Positions 58,131 through 64,000 of a stretch of DNA of 64,000 nt are shown one piece after another (within the stretch, counting starts at the first letter, position 1; every line of letters begins with the position of its first letter). Origin of the DNA: Saprospiraceae bacterium (GTDB lineage: Bacteria > Bacteroidota > Bacteroidia > Chitinophagales > Saprospiraceae); assembly GCA_041392805.1 (NCBI GenBank), contig JAWKLJ010000002.1:945001-1009000 (forward strand), read 5' to 3'. Both the position numbers and the translations under genes were made by a program. The notes beneath the pieces were generated by a model, which saw only the letters and a program-made list of their open reading frames with translations, was not told the origin of the DNA and made no database searches.

Positions 58131-59034
58131 TCTCGAATTTTTTTAATTAGTGTAAATTTAACACAAAGATAGGCGCTTTTGTTCATGCAGCATAGGTCAA
58201 AGTGAGTAATAAAATGATTAAAATGGGACTTTAAGGGTTAAGTTTGTGTTAAAAAATATTTTCTAACCACGCCCATTTAAATCGAAAATAGAACAAATAA
58301 TAATCAATTTAGGAATAATCATCTGTTTGTATTCCTAAATAAGACTGAAATGAAATATAATTTTGAACTAAATAAAGGTAATGAAGAAAAATTGACGATT
58401 TCCCTGGATTTGTCAAATATGGTTAAAATAGCATCGTTTTGTGGTAATAATGGGACATTTTCAGGTGGAGTGTCCAAGGGGGGAGTGAGAAGTCCAAGGG
58501 GTCACCTATCTCCACGCCCCCCCAAAACACGCGCCAGAGAATCAAAATGGCAATTAAAATCAAAATTAAAATGTAGGCTAACCCGCTGGTCCACGAGCTA
58601 CAGTTGTGGACCTGTCACTTCCTCGCCGTTGTATAGCTCCAGCTATATGGCTCGGTTTTCAATGGCAATGACAATTTCAATTTCAATGGCAATTTCAATG
58701 GCAATGTCTACTGTGTCGCTGGTCCAATAGTTCCACGTCCAAAAAAAAACCTCCACTACCTCTTCCCCTCCAATAACTCCAACTGGCTTTAATGACAATT
58801 TCAATTTCAATGGCAATGCCTACTGTGTCGCTGGTCCAATAGTTCCACGTCCAAAAAAAAACCTCCACTACCTCTTCCCCTCCAATACCTCCAACTTGCT
58901 TTAATGGCAATGACAATTTCAATGGCAATGTCTCCTGTGTCGCTGGTCCAATAGTTCCACGTCCAAAAAAAAAACCTCCACTACCTCTTCCCCTCCAATA
59001 ACTCCACGTCCCCAAAAAAGCCAAGCCTTCCCTC
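58131..59034. other. Long intergenic region with tandem and dispersed repeats
   Basis: This 904-base stretch starts AT-rich (58131-58440), with a possible minus-strand -7 box TATCTTTG (58164-58171). A short open frame with ATG at 58350 begins plausibly for about 30 codons but then runs into repeats, so it is not called. From 58577 there is a diverged copy of the GGTTCACGAGC hairpin element, and from 58700 to 59030 the 112-bp tandem repeat. Confidence 0.55.
58700..59030. repeat. 112-bp tandem repeat, three copies
   Basis: Copies begin at 58700, 58812 and 58924 with GGCAATG(T/C)CT(A/C)CTGTGTCGCTGG and share TTCCACGTCC, A8-10, CCTCCACTACCTCTTCCCCTCC and the inter-unit AATTTCAAT words. The period is exactly 112 in both intervals. 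The same CCTCCACTACCTC words occur at 35061-35115. Open frames within it are repetitive and not believed to be genes. Confidence 0.85.
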
Positions 59035-59919
59035 CTAATATTGTTTCCGAAAAGCAGCCGGCGTCATTTTCTCGTACTTTTTGAAGTACTTCACAAAGTT
59101 GGTAGGCGCTTCAAAGCCTGTTTTGTAAGCTATCTGTTTGACACTCAGAGCAGTATTCATTAAAAAGCGTTTGATCTCCAGGATGAGGTACTGGTCGATA
59201 TAATTTTTAGCAGGTTGTTGCATGATTTCGTAAGTGATACGATTCAATTTTTTGGTAGAAATCTGCATGGCATCTGCATAAAACTTTACCTGGCGACTCG
59301 TATAGATATGCACTTTAAGTAATTGCTGAAATTGTTGGAACTCCTCAAAATAAAAAGATTGCTTTTGCGGGTCCAGCTTGGTTTTCCGAATGCGCTCGGC
59401 CAAACAGAGCAGTATTTTGAGGGAAGATTGGATGATTTCTTCGGTAGCAAAGTCATCCGGGGCATCAAATTCTTCTTTGATGCGCAGCACGAGTTCCGAA
59501 AAGATATTGAAATCAACTTCCTCTAATTGTAGAATCGGTTCGTACAGGCTATAATTGTACAGACTGAGTTGCTGCATCAGGTTGGACCCCAGGCTGCTGC
59601 GCTCCAAGAACTTTTCGGTAAAAATCATCAAGTAGGCCTTCAATTGATCGTTGGCTTCAAAGGCTTGTACTTGCTCCTTCGAAATAAAGATAATACTGCC
59701 CTTCCGATAGGCGTATTTTTGGAAATCGATAAAGTGATGGCCTTCGCCCTCCATGATAAAAAGAATAGCATAAAACAAAATCCGATGTGGTCGAAAGGGC
59801 GGCTGGTCATGCCGGATGCCCGAGCCTAAAAGGTCATCGGCACTAATAAAGTTAAACTCAAAGGCCTTTTGTTGAATATTGCGAAAATCGATTTCGGGTA
59901 TTTGGGCGTCTTTGTTCAT
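59035..59919 (-). CDS. AraC family transcriptional regulator
   Basis: A 294-residue regulator with an N-terminal cupin-like sensing domain (residues ~30-170, with ILFYAILFIMEGEGHHFIDF and GSIIFISKEQVQAFEA) and a C-terminal AraC double helix-turn-helix (~200-294: STKKLNRITYEIMQQPAKNYI, then LSVKQIAYKTGFEAPTNFVKYFKKYEKMTPAAFRKQY). The start codon overlaps the stop of the upstream histidine-kinase gene (ATGA at 59916-59919), implying translational coupling. It probably binds a small ligand, but the coupled kinase raises the possibility of a shared signalling output. Confidence 0.92.
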   Translation of the reverse strand: MNKDAQIPEIDFRNIQQKAFEFNFISADDLLGSGIRHDQPPFRPHRILFYAILFIMEGEGHHFIDFQKYAYRKGSIIFISKEQVQAFEANDQLKAYLMIFTEKFLERSSLGSNLMQQLSLYNYSLYEPILQLEEVDFNIFSELVLRIKEEFDAPDDFATEEIIQSSLKILLCLAERIRKTKLDPQKQSFYFEEFQQFQQLLKVHIYTSRQVKFYADAMQISTKKLNRITYEIMQQPAKNYIDQYLILEIKRFLMNTALSVKQIAYKTGFEAPTNFVKYFKKYEKMTPAAFRKQY

Positions 59920-62900
59920 GTTTTAAAAAAAATCGGAAGCTCAATAAAAAAGGTCGTCCCCTTTTCTGCCTGGGTCGTAAAATAAATTTGCCCACCAGTA
60001 GCATCCACAATGCTTTTCGAAATAGCTAAACCCAATCCCATGCCAGAGGTTTTAGTCGTAAAGTTTGGTGAAAAGACCTTTTCGATCATTGGTTCCGGAA
60101 TGCCCGAACCATTGTCTTTGACCAAAATAAAGGCCGTCTGGTTTTTGGCCACCAGTTTTAGCTGTATTTCTCCATGGCGATCATCTGGGATAGCCTGAAT
60201 GGCATTTTTAATTAAATTATTTAGCACCTGAATCACTTGTCCTTTATCGGCAATCACCCGAATAGGTTCGCTGGGTAATTCAATACTTAATATAGCTGAC
60301 CCATCCGGTGTTTCTTTGAAAATATGGTACACAGAAGTTATGATTTCATTGAGGTTCAGCACCTGCCTTTCTGCTTTGGGCATTTGGGCAAAATTGGAAA
60401 ACTCGGAGGCAATCCGGGAGAGGTTATCAATTTGCTCAATCAGATTACCCGCCACCTTTTCCATCATTTCTGCAGCCCGCTCGGGGTGGGTTTGATGGAC
60501 GCGGAGCAGGTGTTGGATACTAAGTTTCATCGGGGTTAGTGGGTTTTTGATTTCATGTGCTACCTGTTTAGCCATTTCACGCCAGGCGCCTTCCCGCTCC
60601 GATTGTTTGAGTTTTATCGTACTTTCCTCCAATTTGCCGATCATCTGGTTGTATTCTGAAATCAGCTGCCCTATTTCGTCTTTATTTTTCCACTCTAGTG
60701 GTTCACTTTGGCCTAATTCAAAATGACTCAATTTTTCCCCGATTTTAGAAATGGGATTGGTCACTGAATTGGCTACGACAATAGCAATCACCCCCGCGAC
60801 CAACAGCAACAACACATATACGTTGAGTAAAGTACCCATGAAATCATACAGATCACTTCGCAAGTCCCTTCCCTTGGAATAATAAGGTAGCCCAAGGTAG
60901 GCAATGATTTCTTTTTGCCCATTCCGGAGTGGAACGTAGGCAGAGCGGTAAGTGAGACCGCCAATCTTTTCGTCCATATAAACAGAAGTAACGGTTGGTT
61001 GCTTGAGCGCCTTTAATGCAATAGGATTCATTAAAGGTGCTACTATATTACGATCGAAAATAAACCGGGTAGAAGAAGATACCAATCGACCATCCAGGTT
61101 AAAGTAATTGATATCCATATTGTGGATATTGGAAGTAGACCGAATTAAAGCATTGATATCAAACCCCGCAGGCCAGTTGTGAGGATACAAATCCAAATCT
61201 CGTTGAATATCCTGCTGAATGGTGACCACCTTTTTATTGAGCCTACTATTATGGTAGTTATCTGATGACCGACTAAAAAAGGTGACCGTCACCATGCCAA
61301 TGATCAAAAATGAACCCAAGACCAGGGCGATAACGGCAAGTTGTATCCGGTTGCGCAAGCTGCGCCTTCCCACTAGCCTAAAGCCCAACGATGGGGGAAG
61401 GCTGGGAATAAAGTAGTTGAATAACAACAATAAAATGATCATTAAAATAAAAAGGGCAAACAAATAGGAAAACAGCGACCAGGGTTTGGCGTAACCACCA
61501 ACTGCCTTACCGATGACAACCGAAAGGTTATTTTCGCCCTTATAGTAGATATCAGATCGGGTACTGGTAAAGGATTTCTCCCAGGTATGCGTTGCTAGCT
61601 TTTGGGCCTTTACCAATAAATTTTCCGAAGGATTACCATTAAAAAAAACGGTTCGCCGCCCCTGAAAAACCACATAATCGAATTGATTGAGCGCCTGGAG
61701 TCCTTTGTAGGGGGCCTCCAATAGGAGCTCTGTATAGACCTTGGATGGATTGGGTGATTTATACTGAAACCCAATCATATAGACTATCTCGCTTCTTTTT
61801 ATAGGGTCATACTGCTTGTCTATATAAAGGTAATTACAAACATTATCATAAGTAGGAAATAAAAATAACTTTTCATAAGGAGTCGCTACCAGCTGACTGG
61901 AATCTCTCCATAATTGAATGGCCTCCGTAGAGGGGATATCTGAAATATAGTTATGTTTTCGTTTAGGGTCATAGACATAAAAGCGATAGGAATAATTATT
62001 GAACAGATAGTTTTGTTTCATTAAATTCCGATCTATTGCACTTTGTATCTTATGACTGTTTATGGTAGAATCTTTCGAAAGATAATGAAAGTGATTTAGG
62101 AGTAGCGTGTCACTCATTATTTCCATTCCCAAAATCGCCATTTGAGGTTCTGCTATGGAGTCTCTTGGGGTGGCCAGGGCCTTGGCATAAGCCAATTGGG
62201 TGTTGAAATCTTTATCTAGCTTATATTTATACAACAAAACGGCAGCATAAGCAGCACACAGAAAGAGCCAAAAAACCAACCAGGTCAGGCTCGAAATCTG
62301 GCTTTCAATAAATAAATCAAGGCACAAGATAAAAATCAGACTAATCAGGCCAAGGGCTAAGGGCGAAAATGACAAGCCCAATTGACTAACCAGCGGAAGG
62401 CTAAAAAGAATACTGATTAAAGCAAGCTGCATTCGTTCGTTCCGACCTAATCCCAATTGAAAAATGGAAAGCATCATTCGGTGCGCAAACAGGAAAAGAG
62501 CAACCAATACCAGCAAAAGACAACAAATAGCCACAAAACTACTTGGGTTCAGGTTGAAAACATTATGAAAATCAAAATTCATACCGGAGTCCAGTACGAG
62601 TTTTTTTAGCTTCGCGTTGGTGACCGTCAAAGCCAAAATGATCAACAAGAAGCCCAGACTTCCCCCCATCCATCGATATAGCTTCCGGTCAGGTACAGGA
62701 AATGGGGACCGGTATTCCTTATGAATAAAATTGGTGCACCACAACAATAAAAAACTACTAATGACCAAATCAATGAGGGTCTTATTCCAACCTGTCAACG
62801 CTAAATTGGCCGTGAAAAGATTCCAAATACTCACCTGCCCAAAAAGTAGATGCAAAATGGAGAACCGAATACTAAGCGCTGCCAAAATAACAAAGCCAAC

Positions 62901-63641
62901 ACCATAAAAATAATGGTATTTTTTGCCAAATAGGATGGCTACTTTGTTAAAGGAAATGGTAAGGAGTAGGAATGCCAATGCAAAACAAAATAAGACCCAT
63001 ATTTGCCGACTAGGGTCCGTGGTGGTTTGTTTTTCCCTTAAAAAGCAGCGTACTTCACCATCCTTGTTTTTGATGGGAACGCCCGAGCCACTGGATAACT
63101 CAATGGTGGTGGGAATGAGTGGATCTGCGGTAAAGCCACTTTTCAGGTATAGGCTCTCCAGTGGATATATTTTTTTGATCGGAATGGCGGCAAGGACCGT
63201 CAGGGTGTCCAAAGGGGTAGCAATGGTGCGGTATAACAGGGTAAAATAACCACTTTGGGAAGCGCCAAAAATAGAACCATCTCCTTTCAATTGAGAAGGT
63301 AGCCATTTATCCGGAATTTTGGTGCGGTTGTTTGTCCAGGCAATCAGGGAATCCTGCTGAAAGAGGTAGATGGCAAAATCTTTATCCACCAAGGTTTGAA
63401 GCAATTGGAAATCTGTATCGGGTAGGGCTTGATAATTGCGACTATTTTGCTGGTATAGGTGTAGGAAAAAGGTCTCTTTTTCGAAAAGGGTTTTTACTTG
63501 TTCCTCTTGTTCCTGTAAATAGGTTTCTATCTTTTGAGCATAATATGGAAGGCCCGGCTGAATGATCCACCACGACATCATCTGTGCCACCGCAAACAGG
63601 CTGAGCGTGATGCTCAAAAGATAGAGGAGCCTTTTATTCAT
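59916..63641 (-). CDS. Large membrane sensor histidine kinase with HAMP domain (NtrY-like)
   Basis: A 1241-residue kinase. The start at 63641 (MNKRLLYLLSITLSLF) begins an N-terminal membrane helix; a longer in-frame Met at 63746 has no support. Several membrane helices lie in the middle (FCFALAFLLLTISF, IRFSILHLLFG, SLGFLLIILALTV and others), with extracytoplasmic sensing segments between them. Then follow a last helix (LLNVYVLLLLVAGVIAIVVANSVTNPISKIG), a HAMP domain, the HisKA box AKQVAHEIKNPLTPMKLSIQHLL (His1029 approx.) and the HATPase domain (NLIKNAIQAI, DNGSGIPEPMIEKVF, TSGMGLGLAISKSIV). The HEIKNPLTP box is the NtrY type, which usually pairs with a sigma-54 regulator. Its partner is not adjacent; the sigma-54 regulator at 43748 is a candidate. 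Confidence 0.9.
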   Translation of the reverse strand: MNKRLLYLLSITLSLFAVAQMMSWWIIQPGLPYYAQKIETYLQEQEEQVKTLFEKETFFLHLYQQNSRNYQALPDTDFQLLQTLVDKDFAIYLFQQDSLIAWTNNRTKIPDKWLPSQLKGDGSIFGASQSGYFTLLYRTIATPLDTLTVLAAIPIKKIYPLESLYLKSGFTADPLIPTTIELSSGSGVPIKNKDGEVRCFLREKQTTTDPSRQIWVLFCFALAFLLLTISFNKVAILFGKKYHYFYGVGFVILAALSIRFSILHLLFGQVSIWNLFTANLALTGWNKTLIDLVISSFLLLWCTNFIHKEYRSPFPVPDRKLYRWMGGSLGFLLIILALTVTNAKLKKLVLDSGMNFDFHNVFNLNPSSFVAICCLLLVLVALFLFAHRMMLSIFQLGLGRNERMQLALISILFSLPLVSQLGLSFSPLALGLISLIFILCLDLFIESQISSLTWLVFWLFLCAAYAAVLLYKYKLDKDFNTQLAYAKALATPRDSIAEPQMAILGMEIMSDTLLLNHFHYLSKDSTINSHKIQSAIDRNLMKQNYLFNNYSYRFYVYDPKRKHNYISDIPSTEAIQLWRDSSQLVATPYEKLFLFPTYDNVCNYLYIDKQYDPIKRSEIVYMIGFQYKSPNPSKVYTELLLEAPYKGLQALNQFDYVVFQGRRTVFFNGNPSENLLVKAQKLATHTWEKSFTSTRSDIYYKGENNLSVVIGKAVGGYAKPWSLFSYLFALFILMIILLLLFNYFIPSLPPSLGFRLVGRRSLRNRIQLAVIALVLGSFLIIGMVTVTFFSRSSDNYHNSRLNKKVVTIQQDIQRDLDLYPHNWPAGFDINALIRSTSNIHNMDINYFNLDGRLVSSSTRFIFDRNIVAPLMNPIALKALKQPTVTSVYMDEKIGGLTYRSAYVPLRNGQKEIIAYLGLPYYSKGRDLRSDLYDFMGTLLNVYVLLLLVAGVIAIVVANSVTNPISKIGEKLSHFELGQSEPLEWKNKDEIGQLISEYNQMIGKLEESTIKLKQSEREGAWREMAKQVAHEIKNPLTPMKLSIQHLLRVHQTHPERAAEMMEKVAGNLIEQIDNLSRIASEFSNFAQMPKAERQVLNLNEIITSVYHIFKETPDGSAILSIELPSEPIRVIADKGQVIQVLNNLIKNAIQAIPDDRHGEIQLKLVAKNQTAFILVKDNGSGIPEPMIEKVFSPNFTTKTSGMGLGLAISKSIVDATGGQIYFTTQAEKGTTFFIELPIFFKT

Positions 63642-63828
63642 TATGAAATAATAAGGTTTCAGAGGAACTGACCTATCACTTGCTACATATTTTATGCCAA
63701 GAATGACGGGTTCTCTGACAATTTTTGTGGTAAAAGCAAAAGACACCGCTTCCTTGCTCCGCCGCTAAAGCTTTGGCGCACGCGGATGGTCGTTTAGCCA
63801 TTCCCTTTTAACCTGACCACAAAGGAAA

Positions 63829-64000
63829 TTACTGCTCAAGCAAAGCAAATAAGCGACCCAATTCTGCATTGTCCTTTAAATCTATATTTTCTTGTTTCAC
63901 CAGGCGTTTGATGGTTGCCGCTTTACGCGGTAAAATTTTTTGAATGGCCTTGACATTTTTCTTTACTTCGAGCACCTGCTTGCCATCATAATACCAGTAA
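63829..64000 (-). CDS. C-terminal part of a hypothetical protein, cut by the window edge
   Basis: Reading the minus strand inward from 64000, an open frame runs to a stop at 63829-63831 and encodes 56 residues including YWYYDGKQVLEVKKNVKAI, LPRKAATIKRLVKQENIDL and a terminal LGRLFALLEQ. The pattern (a YDG beta-turn followed by Lys-rich helices) resembles the C-terminal ends of uncharacterised Bacteroidota exported proteins, but the family cannot be named from this part. It is on the same strand as the histidine kinase and ends 187 bases upstream of it. Confidence 0.55.
   Translation of the reverse strand, partial: YWYYDGKQVLEVKKNVKAIQKILPRKAATIKRLVKQENIDLKDNAELGRLFALLEQ

Noticed and set aside
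58350..58730. 126-codon plus-strand open frame
   Set aside because: Only the first ~30 residues look protein-like; the rest is translated low-complexity and tandem repeat DNA.
58695..59024. 109-codon minus-strand open frame with internal repeats
   Set aside because: It is simply the translation of the 112-bp tandem repeat; the Trp/Gly-rich periodic product follows from the DNA repeat.
58700..59030. Possible CRISPR array
   Set aside because: The units are contiguous 112-bp tandem copies without unique spacers, and no cas gene is present.

Overview
The window looks like a chromosomal segment of a Bacteroidota bacterium, most likely Saprospiraceae-like. The reasons are type IX secretion (T9SS) sorting domains and SprB-type repeats on large secreted proteins, promoters of the form TTTG-N19-21-TAnnTTTG, few Shine-Dalgarno sites, lipoproteins and small outer-membrane barrels, secreted WD40-caspase fusions, and dockerin-like domains of a kind I associate with Lewinella and its relatives. 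The taxonomy is inference. No rRNA, tRNA, CRISPR array, phage module or intact insertion sequence was recognised.

Layout. 0-5.1 kb: sugar catabolism (a frameshifted secreted GH3 beta-xylosidase/glucosidase, a TolB-like propeller protein, a Tat-exported Gfo/Idh oxidoreductase). 5.2-6.4 kb: a small dimeric-barrel protein and a DUF2490 outer-membrane protein. 6.6-12.7 kb: an inorganic-carbon uptake locus, SulP-DabA-DabB, on the minus strand. 13-17.9 kb: a small orphan protein, succinate-semialdehyde dehydrogenase overlapping a truncated membrane protein, an esterase and a serine hydrolase. 18-24.7 kb: a T9SS protein with cohesin-like and dockerin-like domains, flanked by two paralogous helical-repeat genes. 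24.7-30.5 kb: a tricarboxylate operon (TcuA dehydrogenase, TctC binding protein, fused TctA-TctB permease, PrpF-type isomerase). 30.9-34.9 kb: a second large cohesin/dockerin-like T9SS protein and a small dockerin-like secreted protein. 35-45.8 kb: metK, an FAH-family hydrolase, an APC amino-acid transporter, an M20D amidohydrolase, an outer-membrane protein, a sorbosone-dehydrogenase/cytochrome c lipoprotein, a sigma-54 activator without a visible DNA-binding domain, and a LOG-family phosphoribohydrolase. 46-52.3 kb: two tandem secreted WD40-caspase proteins. 52.5-58.1 kb: an ABC exporter operon with a lipoprotein and a small membrane protein, a stand-alone AAA ATPase resembling the C-terminal part of the large Bacteroidota 'DNA repair ATPase', and a kinase-fold-like exported protein. 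59-63.6 kb: a large membrane histidine kinase translationally coupled to an AraC regulator. A truncated gene runs off the right edge.

How the parts fit. SulP, DabA and DabB form a convincing bicarbonate/CO2 accumulation unit; the DabA zinc ligands (C331, D333, H502, C517) and the DabB proton-channel residues are present. The TTT transporter, TcuA and PrpF form an import-and-oxidise route for a tricarboxylate such as tricarballylate or aconitate. The two T9SS giants share an unusual split dockerin-like module and several cohesin-like beta-sandwiches, which suggests cell-surface adhesion or assembly.

Intergenic DNA is rich in repeats: two or three MITE-like inverted-repeat elements, a GCAGGTG/CACCTGC palindrome family, a 112-bp tandem repeat, a purine/pyrimidine mirror hairpin, and strong hairpins at most convergent gene ends. 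The observations most worth following up are the tandem WD40-caspase pair, the split-dockerin/cohesin proteins with their helical-repeat neighbours, the short AAA ATPase, the histidine kinase-AraC coupling and the tricarboxylate operon.
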